A stretch of 64,000 nt of DNA from contig JALKAY010000001.1 of assembly GCA_023015935.1 (NCBI GenBank), positions 62,874 to 126,873 on the forward strand, read 5' to 3'. Below are positions 35,564 to 43,419 of the stretch, in pieces (the first letter of the stretch is position 1; each line of letters opens with the position of its first letter). This stretch comes from Flavobacteriaceae bacterium F08102 (GTDB lineage: Bacteria; Bacteroidota; Bacteroidia; Flavobacteriales; Flavobacteriaceae). The notes below the pieces were generated by a model. It saw nothing but the letters and a program-made list of their open reading frames with translations. It did no database searches and was not told the DNA's origin. The position numbers and the translations under genes are program-made.

Positions 35564-35824
35564 ATGTCGAAAAAAAAACAACCCATTGGTATTAAAAAAA
35601 TTACCACAATTACCATCAGTCTTTTCATTGTAATTTTTGCACTCCAAAACATTGAAATGACTGAAGTAAAGTTTTTATTTTGGAAAATAACTATATCTAG
35701 GGTATTAATTATTCTAGGAAGTTTTACAATTGGGGTCCTTGTTGGGGGATACGTAAAGAAATGGTTTCGGAAAGCTCCAATCAACCAAGATAACGGATCA
35801 AAATCACACCCATGGCAAGCATAA
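35564..35824 (+). CDS. LapA-domain (DUF1049-like) membrane protein
   Basis: An 86-aa inner-membrane protein with a Lys-rich N-terminus, TM1 (TITISLFIVIFALQNIEMTEVKF) and TM2 (VLIILGSFTIGVLVGGYVKKWFRK). The N-(I/L)E-x-(V/T)-x-(V/F)-x-F phrase after TM1 and the GxxxGG in TM2 are typical of LapA_dom proteins, involved in LPS assembly regulation in Enterobacteria. Function in Bacteroidota is not defined. It is a single gene with a shared bidirectional terminator downstream. Confidence 0.82.
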   Translation: MSKKKQPIGIKKITTITISLFIVIFALQNIEMTEVKFLFWKITISRVLIILGSFTIGVLVGGYVKKWFRKAPINQDNGSKSHPWQA

Positions 35825-35854
35825 ACGTGGCTATTGCCCCCTTTTATAAAAAAA

Positions 35855-35902
35855 TAAAAGCGAATTTTAGCACTAATGCTCCATTCGCTTTTAATTTTTT
35901 TT
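35855..35902. terminator. Bidirectional terminator between LapA-like and TerB-like genes
   Basis: An 11-bp stem TAAAAGCGAAT / ATTCGCTTTTA with a 17-nt loop, A-run on the left and T-run on the right, so it can end both converging transcripts. Confidence 0.85.
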
Positions 35903-35913
35903 ATGAATACCTC

Positions 35914-36336
35914 TTATTTAGACATCAAATACTTATAATCTTCAAAATCAATATTTCCTCCAAATATTTTCATCGATTTTCTAATTACTTCATCTGCCTT
36001 ATCCGAGGTACATCCTAATCCCAAGGCATATCGATAAATTAATTTCCGCTCAGCATCATCAATATAATGATCTGCATAAATAATCTTAAACAACTCATAA
36101 ATACGTTCCAAACGCTCCTCTCTTGAATTCAACGGGTTTATTGAAGTCGTTTCCCCAGATTTGAGCATAAGGTTATATTCTTCTTCCCGAATGTTTAGTT
36201 TTTTTGCAAAACTCTTAATGAGCCCCTCTTCTTCTGGACTAATTTCGCCATCAATTTTTGCAATACTGACAAGGGCTCCAAAATGTGCAATATTTTTTCT
36301 GTGTTCACTCGTTTCAAATCTATCTACTATAGCCAT
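35914..36336 (-). CDS. TerB-family protein
   Basis: A 140-aa cytosolic helical protein with the TerB signature near the start (FGALVSIAKIDGEISPEEEGLIKSF, residues ~19-43) and a second acidic loop (YADHYIDDAERKLIYRYALGLG). The paired Asp/Glu clusters are proposed metal sites in tellurite-resistance TerB. No other ter genes (terC, terD, terZ) are in the window, so tellurite resistance is not implied. Stand-alone gene. Confidence 0.85.
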   Translation of the reverse strand: MAIVDRFETSEHRKNIAHFGALVSIAKIDGEISPEEEGLIKSFAKKLNIREEEYNLMLKSGETTSINPLNSREERLERIYELFKIIYADHYIDDAERKLIYRYALGLGCTSDKADEVIRKSMKIFGGNIDFEDYKYLMSK

Positions 36337-36415
36337 TTTCTTTAATTTATTAATTTTAATAGGTCTGTTAAAAATACAATATTAATCCTTTTTTTGTAAA
36401 CAAACTGTTGCTATT

Positions 36416-37051
36416 TTACTCCAAAAAGGATAAAAATAAGTTTCTCGATATCTCTTGAGCCCCCAAACTCGCCAAATGATCCGTATATACTTGGCAATCA
36501 ATCAAACGAAAAGGCTTGGAGAATCCATTTTGAACAAGGTGTATAAATGCAACTTTTGATGCATTGCTACGAAGTGAAAACATACTCTCACCACAAAAAA
36601 CATCTCCCAAATCAACCCCATAAAGACCTCCCACCAATTCATCCCCCATATATACCTCTATAGATTTAGCAAACCCTTCTTTGTTTAGCCTAATATAAGC
36701 TCTTTTCATTTCATCAGTAATCCATGTTCCAGATTGCCCAGGCCTAATCACTCCTTTACAATGTTCAATTACGTGTTCAAAATTTCGATTAACTTCTACA
36801 CGAAAAGTCTTGCGCTTTAAAACGGTTCTCATCGTTTTAGAAATCTTTAATTTTTCTGGAAAGAGCACCATTCTTGGATCGGGACTATACCATACGATAG
36901 GATCAGGTTCACTGTACCAAGGAAAAATACCACAACGATACGCCAACTTCAATCTTTCTGATGACAAATCACCTCCAAAAGCAACAATACCTTCAGGACT
37001 GGCATTATCTACGGAAGGAAAAGAAATTTGTTCAGTTAACCACGGAATCAT
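36416..37051 (-). CDS. aat: Leucyl/phenylalanyl-tRNA-protein transferase
   Basis: Adds Leu or Phe from aminoacyl-tRNA to proteins with N-terminal Lys/Arg, marking them for ClpAP via the N-end rule. The 211-aa protein shows FPSVDNASPEGIVAFGGDLSSERLKLAYRCGIFPWY, PIVWYSPDPRMVL, GTWITDEMKRAY and GGLYGVDLGDVFCGESMFS, all diagnostic. Size is normal, although enzymes of this group are often ~230-240 aa. Last of a minus-strand series with its own spacing. Confidence 0.96.
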   Translation of the reverse strand: MIPWLTEQISFPSVDNASPEGIVAFGGDLSSERLKLAYRCGIFPWYSEPDPIVWYSPDPRMVLFPEKLKISKTMRTVLKRKTFRVEVNRNFEHVIEHCKGVIRPGQSGTWITDEMKRAYIRLNKEGFAKSIEVYMGDELVGGLYGVDLGDVFCGESMFSLRSNASKVAFIHLVQNGFSKPFRLIDCQVYTDHLASLGAQEISRNLFLSFLE

Positions 37052-37080
37052 GAAAAGTTAAATTAAGAAAATTTTATCCA

Positions 37081-37106
37081 AAAAAAAAGCTGTCATAAAG
37101 ACAGCT
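37081..37106 (-). terminator. Terminator after the DUF3127 gene
   Basis: A 7-bp stem AGCTGTC / GACAGCT around ATAAA; on the minus strand it is followed by a U-run (A8 on the plus strand). It ends the flavin reductase-DUF3127 unit and lies just upstream of aat. Confidence 0.85.
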
Positions 37107-37124
37107 CTTCCATGTATATATCGA

Positions 37125-37493
37125 TTAGAATGGTAAATCATCCGGCTCTGCCTCATTTAAATTATCAGCTTGTTGAAATGAATCTACAGCTTCAACTGGT
37201 GGTACAGATGAATTCACCTGTAACTTTTCAATTCTCCATCCTTGAATAGAGTTAAAATACTTTGCTTCACCTTCTGGGTTAATCCATTCTCTACCTCTAA
37301 GGTTTATATTAACTTTAACATCATCACCAACGGCAAAATTATTTAATAAGTCACATTTATCCTGTACAAATTCAATCATAAGCATTTGTGGATACTGTTC
37401 TTCTGTTGTCACTACGAGTTCACGTTTTCTAAAACCACTCGTTCCAAAGGTTTTAGTTTCATCAATTTTCTTAATCTTCCCAATAATTTCCAT
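37125..37493 (-). CDS. DUF3127 OB-fold-like protein
   Basis: A 122-aa protein: MEIIGKIKKIDETKTFGTSGFRKRELVV, YPQMLMIEFVQDKCDLLN, and DDVKVNINLRGREW form a five-strand OB-like domain over the first ~95 residues. A flexible acidic tail ends in DDLPF, strikingly like the acidic DDIPF tail of single-stranded DNA-binding proteins. DUF3127 is a Bacteroidota family of probable ssDNA-binding proteins. It follows the flavin reductase gene by one base, although the two functions look unrelated. Confidence 0.9.
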   Translation of the reverse strand: MEIIGKIKKIDETKTFGTSGFRKRELVVTTEEQYPQMLMIEFVQDKCDLLNNFAVGDDVKVNINLRGREWINPEGEAKYFNSIQGWRIEKLQVNSSVPPVEAVDSFQQADNLNEAEPDDLPF

Positions 37494-37494
37494 T

Positions 37495-38361
37495 CTATAT
37501 ATTTTTAATTAACAGTACTTTCCAAGCGCTATCAACGTCCTGTTGCGCTAAAAAGCGTTGTGCAAATTTATGTTTTTCTATGGTATTTTTATCCATGTAT
37601 TCAGGATTATCGGACACAAAGTTATCAACATCCGCTGCCGTAGGAAGTTCTTCAACATTAGCTAACATTCCCAAATCATTCCCTGTTAACACTACACTCT
37701 CTCTAATTTCTTTAGGCAATTGATCTACCCCAATTCCAAGATTTCTCAATGGCTTTGGGATCTCAAAAAAACCACTTTTAGCTCTCGTATAATAACTTCC
37801 TCCAGCCCTCGCTACAAGGTCTAGCTTATGCTGATCAATCTGTCCTTCCTCATTTAAAACCGTCTTATCAATATGCATTTTCAACACTTCACAGATAACC
37901 AAATTACCTGCTCCCCCCTCTTCTCCCATTGGTTGAATATTAATTACTTTACACTCCATTTGCACGGGTGATTCAGCAACTCTAAAAGGTTTTACAGTTT
38001 CTGAGGCCAACATGGTAAATCCGGCTTTTTCAAACTCATTAACCTCTTTCGGATATTCCGTACTTGCTAATGATGCCTGGTGCACCATACTATAATTGAT
38101 TACATTTATTACCACCTCCTTTACCTCTTGAACATTGGCCAACGTATGCTTTGTCGTATTATTAGACACTCTTCTCGCCGGAGAGAAAATCAAAATCGGC
38201 GGATTGGCACTAAAAACATTAAAAAAACTAAAAGGAGATAAATTTGGATTACCTTGAGCATCTATGGTACTCGCAAATGCTATCGGTCTTGGTGCTACAG
38301 CACTCAATAAAAATCCGTGTAAAACGGATGTAGGAATTTGAGTTGGATCAATTGTTAACAT
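37495..38361 (-). CDS. Flavin reductase-like FMN-binding split-barrel protein
   Basis: A 288-aa flavoprotein with the split-barrel opening HGFLLSAVAPRPIAFASTIDAQGNPNLSPFSFFN near residues 15-50, followed by FSPARRVSNNTTKHT and the HQASLASTEYP substrate-loop region. These proteins bind FMN and reduce it with NAD(P)H or use it in unknown reductions. The C-terminal ~90 residues are a family-typical extension in Bacteroidota. Cotranscribed with the DUF3127 gene; the specific substrate is unknown. Confidence 0.9.
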   Translation of the reverse strand: MLTIDPTQIPTSVLHGFLLSAVAPRPIAFASTIDAQGNPNLSPFSFFNVFSANPPILIFSPARRVSNNTTKHTLANVQEVKEVVINVINYSMVHQASLASTEYPKEVNEFEKAGFTMLASETVKPFRVAESPVQMECKVINIQPMGEEGGAGNLVICEVLKMHIDKTVLNEEGQIDQHKLDLVARAGGSYYTRAKSGFFEIPKPLRNLGIGVDQLPKEIRESVVLTGNDLGMLANVEELPTAADVDNFVSDNPEYMDKNTIEKHKFAQRFLAQQDVDSAWKVLLIKNI

Positions 38362-38380
38362 CTAAACGTATTTTATCGTG

Positions 38381-38451
38381 CAAAAATAGCCATAAAACTA
38401 TATAATATCAGCGAATTATTTTAGTTATATCATGATATAATTTTATATTTG
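38381..38451. promoter_or_regulatory. Divergent promoters with a 16-bp central palindrome
   Basis: Minus-strand -7 TATTTTTG (38381-38388) serves the flavin reductase gene, plus-strand -7 TATATTTG (38444-38451) serves the histidine kinase. Between them lies the perfect palindrome TTATATCATGATATAA (38425-38440), ending 3 bases before the kinase -7 box and replacing its -33 region: a likely operator. Confidence 0.55.
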
Positions 38452-38456
38452 TCTCA

Positions 38457-39650
38457 ATGAATCTCCCCCATAATAAGAAAACTATCAAGTGGATTTTTAT
38501 CCTTACCGCATTTTTGCTGGTAGCACTAATATTGTGGAATACCAATACCTTTTTCCAAAAATTCAAACTTGAAGAACGGCACAAAATGGAAGTTTTAGCC
38601 CAGGCCTTCAAGCGAATGGATAGCGAAGATTATGATCGAGAAATCGATTTAGAGTTAAAAATTATAGAAAGCAGTCAAAATATTCCACTTATTGTAACGG
38701 ATGAAAATTCTAGAATTTTGAAGTGGGCAAACTTAGCTTTTGACCAACGCATAGATTTAAATTACGACGATTTACCGACGAAAGAACAAATGTATTTAAA
38801 AGATCAATTGGCCATAATGAAAAGCCAAAACGATCCAATTTATATAACGAGAGTAGCGAAAAATGGAAAAACAACTGACGCTATCTACTATCGAAACTCG
38901 GACCTACTCAACAAATTAAAATACTACCCATTAGCCCTCCTCTTTATATTACTCCTTTTTGGAATTATCATATACCTTGTTTTTAAATCAAATAAAGTAG
39001 CCGAACAAAACAAGTTGTGGGCAGGTATGGCTAAAGAGACCGCACATCAAATCGGAACCCCCCTATCCTCCCTCCTAGGTTGGGTAGAAATTTTGCGCAT
39101 GGATAACGCAAATGAAACAACCGTTATGGAGATTGAAAAAGACATAGAGCGACTTAACACCATCGCGAATCGTTTTTCTAAAATTGGTTCGGTCCCTAAA
39201 TTAGAACGACATGACATTGTTCTTGAAACAAAAAAATCATTTGACTATTATGCTTCTCGTAGTTCGAAATTAATAGACTATCATTTTGATGCTAATGTTG
39301 ATTCAAAAATTTACGCAATGATCAATCAACAATTATTTACATGGGTCATTGAAAATTTAGTGAAGAACGCGATTGATTCCATGGGTGGAAAAGGAACCTT
39401 ACGCGTTCTTGTACAATCTAAGGATGCTAAATTTGTTCAAATTTCAATTTCAGATAGTGGAAAAGGAATTCCCAAAAACCACTATCGTAAAATTTTTGAA
39501 CCTGGATACACTACAAAACGTAGAGGTTGGGGATTAGGCCTCTCATTGACGAAGCGAATTGTTGAAGATTACCACCAAGGAAAAGTTTTTGTTGAAAAAT
39601 CTGAAATTGGAGGTGGAACTACCATGACCGTCTTACTCAACGAATTATAA
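38457..39650 (+). CDS. Membrane sensor histidine kinase (orphan)
   Basis: A 397-aa kinase: TM1 (WIFILTAFLLVALILWNT, ~12-29), a ~125-residue extracytoplasmic domain with PAS-like phrases (NIPLIVTDENSRILKWANLAF), TM2 (PLALLFILLLFGIIIYLVF, ~158-176), a dimerisation helix with H-box ETAHQIGTPLSSLLGW (His197) and a complete HATPase domain (ENLVKNAIDSMGGKG N box, DSGKGIP G1, RRGWGLGLSLTKRIV G2). No response regulator is adjacent. The -7 box ends five bases before the ATG, so the mRNA is probably leaderless. Confidence 0.93.
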   Translation: MNLPHNKKTIKWIFILTAFLLVALILWNTNTFFQKFKLEERHKMEVLAQAFKRMDSEDYDREIDLELKIIESSQNIPLIVTDENSRILKWANLAFDQRIDLNYDDLPTKEQMYLKDQLAIMKSQNDPIYITRVAKNGKTTDAIYYRNSDLLNKLKYYPLALLFILLLFGIIIYLVFKSNKVAEQNKLWAGMAKETAHQIGTPLSSLLGWVEILRMDNANETTVMEIEKDIERLNTIANRFSKIGSVPKLERHDIVLETKKSFDYYASRSSKLIDYHFDANVDSKIYAMINQQLFTWVIENLVKNAIDSMGGKGTLRVLVQSKDAKFVQISISDSGKGIPKNHYRKIFEPGYTTKRRGWGLGLSLTKRIVEDYHQGKVFVEKSEIGGGTTMTVLLNEL

Positions 39651-39744
39651 CTCTTAAAAATCAACTAGTCGTAACGCAGTTTATATTGAAGCCTCTATTT
39701 TAAGTGAGTACAAATCACCAAGCCATCCCTAGCTGGATATGATT

Positions 39745-40134
39745 TTATAAGTGACTTGCAATTCGAGCAGCAATCGCTTCAAATTCTTCTTTTTCAAGAT
39801 TCACTTTGTGCTGAAAATTAATATCCCCCATCTGATTTAAGGGTATTAAATGCACATGCACATGAGGTACTTCCAAGCCAATCACAGACATTCCGACGCG
39901 CTTACAAGGAATTGCCTTTTCTAATGCAATCGCAATCTTTCGACTATATTTCATCAATTCGACATACTCCTCTTCTTCGAGTTCAAACAACTTATCAACT
40001 TCCTTTTTAGGAATTACCAAGGTGTGACCTTTTGCATTTGGATTGATATCTAAAAAGGCAAAAAAACGATCATTCTCAGCAATCTTATACGCTGGAATTT
40101 CTCCATTAACTATTTTGGTGAATACAGAACTCAT
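39745..40134 (-). CDS. HIT-family nucleotide hydrolase
   Basis: A 129-aa cytosolic histidine-triad protein, the HINT/protein-kinase-C-inhibitor type that hydrolyses AMP-lysine and related phosphoramidates. It begins SVFTKIVNGEIPAYKIAE, has FAFLDINPNAKGHTLVIPKK, and the active triad HVHVHLIPL (residues 91-99). Its start overlaps the greA stop by 4 bases, a common flavobacterial gene pair. Confidence 0.95.
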   Translation of the reverse strand: MSSVFTKIVNGEIPAYKIAENDRFFAFLDINPNAKGHTLVIPKKEVDKLFELEEEEYVELMKYSRKIAIALEKAIPCKRVGMSVIGLEVPHVHVHLIPLNQMGDINFQHKVNLEKEEFEAIAARIASHL

Positions 40135-40607
40135 TCTCTTGTTATTTCAAGGATTTCAAATTTCATAATGCCACTAGGGGCAGATATTTCGGCAATTTCA
40201 CCTACTTTATGCCCTAACAATCCCTTTCCGATAGGAGAATTTACCGATATTTTTCCCGCTTTAAAATCTGCCTCAGAATCGGCAACGAGCGTATAGGTAA
40301 ATTCCATATTATTCAATGTATTTTTAATTTTAACTGTAGATAAAGCTAAGACTTTAGACGTATCTAATTGTGATTCATCAATCAGTCTTGCAGATGCAAC
40401 CACGTTCTTAAGCTGAGCAATTTTAAATTCTAACAAAGATTGTTCTTCTTTAGCAGCGTGATACTCAGCATTTTCACTCAAATCCCCTTTATCGCGGGCC
40501 TCAGCAATCGCATTAGAGACTCTCGGGCGTTCTACATTTTCTAATTGAGCCAACTCATCTTTGAGTTTCTTCAATCCTTCTTTGGTATAATACGATACTT
40601 TACTCAT
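40131..40607 (-). CDS. greA: Transcription elongation factor GreA
   Basis: Rescues backtracked RNA polymerase by stimulating transcript cleavage. The 158-aa protein (start at 40607, MSKVSYYTKEGLKKL) has the N-terminal coiled coil with the acidic tip DKGDLSENAEYHAAKEEQ and the C-terminal FKBP-like domain (ISVNSPIGKGLLGHKVGEIAEI). A longer start at 40631 would add eight unusual residues and is rejected on length. A perfect -7 box lies 66 bases upstream. Confidence 0.97.
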   Translation of the reverse strand: MSKVSYYTKEGLKKLKDELAQLENVERPRVSNAIAEARDKGDLSENAEYHAAKEEQSLLEFKIAQLKNVVASARLIDESQLDTSKVLALSTVKIKNTLNNMEFTYTLVADSEADFKAGKISVNSPIGKGLLGHKVGEIAEISAPSGIMKFEILEITRE

Positions 40608-40672
40608 AGTTAAATCAGTTATTAAATACAAAAAATCCCAACTCGCAAAATTTTGAGGCAGGATTCAAACTA

Positions 40673-40680
40673 CAAAGGTA
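40673..40680 (-). promoter_or_regulatory. -7 promoter box of greA-HIT
   Basis: Minus-strand TACCTTTG, perfect TAnnTTTG, implying a ~55-60-base leader for greA. Confidence 0.55.
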
Positions 40681-40733
40681 CAAAATATTTTAATCTACCC
40701 CTAAATTAGTACCTTGCAAGAAAATAATTACCC

Positions 40734-41153
40734 ATGAAAAACTCATTAATTCTACTTCTAATTTGTTGTATTTCTGCTTGTGGCGACACTGAAGACGGCA
40801 ATCCATTTCTACCAAACGTTGCTGTAAATCAAACGGTATATTTAAGTAACCCTTCAAATAATGCCTTATTATTTACAGGAGGATATGTTGAAATTGGCGG
40901 GGGAATTAAAGGGATTGTTATATATCGTGGTGCTGGGGATCAATTTTATGCCTATGACTTGGCTTGTCCACATTTAACTCCAAACGAATGTTCAAAAATG
41001 GTCATTGAAGATGCCTTTTACATGGTGTGCACCTGCGATGAAACCAAATTCGCTCTTGGACTAGGTGGAGCCCCTCAAAGCGGAACTAAATATGCGGCTA
41101 AACAGTATAAAGTTACCAAATCAGGAGAAACATTATTAATTAATAATTTTTAG
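40734..41153 (+). CDS. Rieske-like lipoprotein with altered cluster ligands
   Basis: A 139-aa lipoprotein (MKNSLILLLICCISAC, Cys16) with a Rieske-type small beta domain: GGGIKGIVIYRGAGDQFYAY, then CPH (Cys78, His80) and, 18 residues later, CTCDETKFAL (Cys99, Cys101). Classic Rieske clusters need CxH…CxxH; here the second box reads Cys-Thr-Cys-Asp and the second His is replaced by Asp102. The fold is probably kept, but a standard [2Fe-2S] Rieske centre is doubtful. The gene stands alone between greA and purK. Confidence 0.75.
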   Translation: MKNSLILLLICCISACGDTEDGNPFLPNVAVNQTVYLSNPSNNALLFTGGYVEIGGGIKGIVIYRGAGDQFYAYDLACPHLTPNECSKMVIEDAFYMVCTCDETKFALGLGGAPQSGTKYAAKQYKVTKSGETLLINNF

Positions 41154-41171
41154 AAATCGCAAAGTAAAATG

Positions 41172-41179
41172 TACTTTTG
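41172..41179 (+). promoter_or_regulatory. -7 promoter box of purK
   Basis: TACTTTTG, perfect TAnnTTTG. The TTG at 41177 belongs to this box, so translation must start downstream, at GTG 41195. Confidence 0.65.
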
Positions 41180-41194
41180 CACAAAGCTTTTTAC

Positions 41195-42355
41195 GTGAAA
41201 AATTACTTCTCATCAAATTTTAAATTAGGAATTTTAGGCGGCGGGCAACTAGGAAGAATGTTGCTAGCTGAAACTCAAAAATTCGATATTTACACCGCAG
41301 TTTTAGACAACAACAGCGAGGCTCCTTGCGCCAAAATATGTGAGGAATTTAGTCAAGGAGACCTATTAGATTTCACAACCGTTTATGAATTTGGCAAAGG
41401 CGTAGACCTGCTTACCTTTGAAATCGAAAATGTAAATGCGGATGCATTAGAACAGTTAGAAAAGGAAGGTACCATTGTGTATCCGTCATCCCAAACCTTA
41501 CGTACAATTCAAAATAAAGCTACACAAAAACTTTTTTATCGCGACCATCAAATCCCTACCGCAGATTTTTCTCTCTTTGCCTATGGAAATGAACTCCTTA
41601 CAGCTGTAAAGCATGAAACCTTACAGTTTCCTTTTGTTTGGAAAAGCGCACAATTTGGTTATGACGGTACTGGCGTAAAAATTATCAGAAATGAAAATGA
41701 TTTGATCGGTTTACCTGAATCAGAATGCATCACTGAAAAACTAATTCCCTTCAAAAATGAATTGGCCGTTATCGTTGCCAGAAATTCCAACGGAGAACTT
41801 AGCCATTACCCAGTCGTAGAAATGGAATTTCACCCTGAAGCAAATCAAGTTGAATATGTTATTTGTCCTGCGAGGATCGATGATGCTGTTGCAAAAAAAG
41901 CCATTGATACAGCATTAAAAGTTGCGAAAGCATTTCAACATGTCGGTCTTTTAGCCGTAGAAATGTTTCAAACCGAAGAGGATGAAATATTGGTTAATGA
42001 GGTTGCTCCAAGACCTCACAACAGTGGCCATTACAGTATTGAAGCTTCTGTTTGCAATCAATTTGAACAACACCTCCGTGCTATTTTAAATCTACCCTTA
42101 GGGGATCCATCTAGTAAAATGGCTGGTATTATGGTTAATTTAGTAGGTGAAGAAGGGTATACAGGAAAGGTCCATTATGAAAACATGGAGTCCATACTCA
42201 AAATGAGTGGAGTTACGCCACATATTTATGGTAAAAAAATAACAAAGCCCTTTAGGAAGATGGGACACGTCACCATCGTTGACAAGAATATCGACCGAGC
42301 GCGCAGTGTTGCAGAAAAAGTTAAAAAGACGATTAAAGTCATCAGTAAATCATAA
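41195..42355 (+). CDS. purK: 5-(carboxyamino)imidazole ribonucleotide synthase
   Basis: ATP-grasp enzyme converting AIR and bicarbonate to N5-CAIR in de novo purine synthesis. With the GTG start the protein is 386 aa (MKNYFSSNFKLGILGGGQLGRM). GGGQLGRML marks the N-terminal Rossmann domain, FPFVWKSAQFGYDGTGVKII the ATP-grasp loop, and VNEVAPRPHNSGHYSIEA the metal and substrate region. purE, its usual partner, is not in the window. The preceding box predicts a leader of under ten bases. Confidence 0.95.
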   Translation: MKNYFSSNFKLGILGGGQLGRMLLAETQKFDIYTAVLDNNSEAPCAKICEEFSQGDLLDFTTVYEFGKGVDLLTFEIENVNADALEQLEKEGTIVYPSSQTLRTIQNKATQKLFYRDHQIPTADFSLFAYGNELLTAVKHETLQFPFVWKSAQFGYDGTGVKIIRNENDLIGLPESECITEKLIPFKNELAVIVARNSNGELSHYPVVEMEFHPEANQVEYVICPARIDDAVAKKAIDTALKVAKAFQHVGLLAVEMFQTEEDEILVNEVAPRPHNSGHYSIEASVCNQFEQHLRAILNLPLGDPSSKMAGIMVNLVGEEGYTGKVHYENMESILKMSGVTPHIYGKKITKPFRKMGHVTIVDKNIDRARSVAEKVKKTIKVISKS

Positions 42356-42362
42356 AAACAGC

Positions 42363-43160
42363 ATGTTTCAAGGGGTTTTAAAAAAAATGCAGACAGAGTT
42401 TACGAATCCAATTCAGTATTACCTCTGCCTGCAAAATGATTTTATCAACGTCAATCAACTCTTAAACAAAACGCTAGAACTCTCATATATTAAATATGAA
42501 TGTTTAGGATGTGGTAAAGACAAGCCCATTTTTAGACAAGGTTTTTGCAAACAATGCTTTTTCGATTTACCACAGGCAGCCGATTGGATTATGCGCCCAG
42601 AACTAAGCAAGGCACATCTAGGCATTGAAGATCGTGATTTAGCTTACGAAAAACAAGTGCAACTACAATCGCACATTGTGTATTTAGCAAATTCAAGCAA
42701 TCTAAAAGTAGGGGTAACACGAGAATCACAAATTCCTACACGCTGGATAGACCAAGGGGCACACGAAGCAATCCCTCTTTTAAAAGTTCCTAATCGCTAT
42801 TTAGCAGGTCTTGCAGAAGTCAGTCTAAAGCCACATGTTTCTGATAAAACAAATTGGCGAAAAATGTTGACTAACCATGTTGAGGATGTCGATTTAATTC
42901 GCGAGAAGAAGAAATTGTCAAAATTTATCCCCAAAGATTTAATGCACTATTTAATTGATGAATACGAACAAGAAGTAACAATTCATTTTCCTGTTCTACA
43001 GTATCCGACAAAAGTAAAAAGCCTGAATCTAGTCAATCGCCAACGCTATCAAGGTACTTTAGTAGGAATCAAAGGACAATATTTAATTTTTGAAGATCAA
43101 ACAGTTTTTAATATTCGAAGTAATGAAGGTCTATATATTGGCCTTATAACTTGCCCATGA
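42363..43160 (+). CDS. DUF2797 protein
   Basis: A 265-aa protein with an early zinc-binding knuckle (ECLGCGKDKPIFRQGFCKQCF; pattern CxxC…CxxC around residues 44-64), a central domain with the phrase VYLANSSNLKVGVTRESQIPTRWIDQGA, and a beta-rich C-terminus. These match DUF2797. The K-VGVTR…RWIDQGA segment resembles the GIY-YIG nuclease core in spacing, an impression only. The ATG at 42363 follows the purK stop by seven bases. Molecular function unknown. Confidence 0.85.
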   Translation: MFQGVLKKMQTEFTNPIQYYLCLQNDFINVNQLLNKTLELSYIKYECLGCGKDKPIFRQGFCKQCFFDLPQAADWIMRPELSKAHLGIEDRDLAYEKQVQLQSHIVYLANSSNLKVGVTRESQIPTRWIDQGAHEAIPLLKVPNRYLAGLAEVSLKPHVSDKTNWRKMLTNHVEDVDLIREKKKLSKFIPKDLMHYLIDEYEQEVTIHFPVLQYPTKVKSLNLVNRQRYQGTLVGIKGQYLIFEDQTVFNIRSNEGLYIGLITCP

Positions 43161-43302
43161 GCACCCTTTAGCTTAACAGTTCTTTTTCATAGCAATTTTC
43201 CCGTCGATTTTGCCCTAAGGCCCGAGTAAAACAAAGTTTTGTTTTTACCAAACGATGCTCATTTACATCACAAATTTGACACTATTCTTTCATTCAGACA
43301 AG

Positions 43303-43391
43303 AGGGTAAACCCTGAATTTAGCAGGGGTTTTTCCCTGTTAAATTGTAGGAAAAATCCTTGTATATACAATCCGCGTTTATTCGTAATTTG
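43303..43391 (+). promoter_or_regulatory. Triple-palindrome operator region and promoter of the lipoprotein-7TM-HK-RR operon
   Basis: Three inverted repeats with related half-sites: AGGGTAAACCCT (43303-43314), CAGGGGTTTTTCCCTG (43323-43338, flanked so that the full stem reads 43316-43345) and AGGAAAAATCCT (43348-43359). Their centres are about 22-23 bp apart, two helical turns. A -33 TTG (43359-43361) and -7 TAATTTG (43385-43391) follow with a 23-base spacer. The repeats thus sit on one DNA face directly upstream of the promoter. Confidence 0.6.
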
Positions 43392-43419
43392 CACAGACAA
43401 TAATCTAAATCTTCATAGA

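Noticed and set aside
35914-36336. TerB-like gene as a tellurite-resistance or phage-defence cluster
   Set aside because: No terC, terD, terZ or defence genes nearby; TerB domains are common in isolation.
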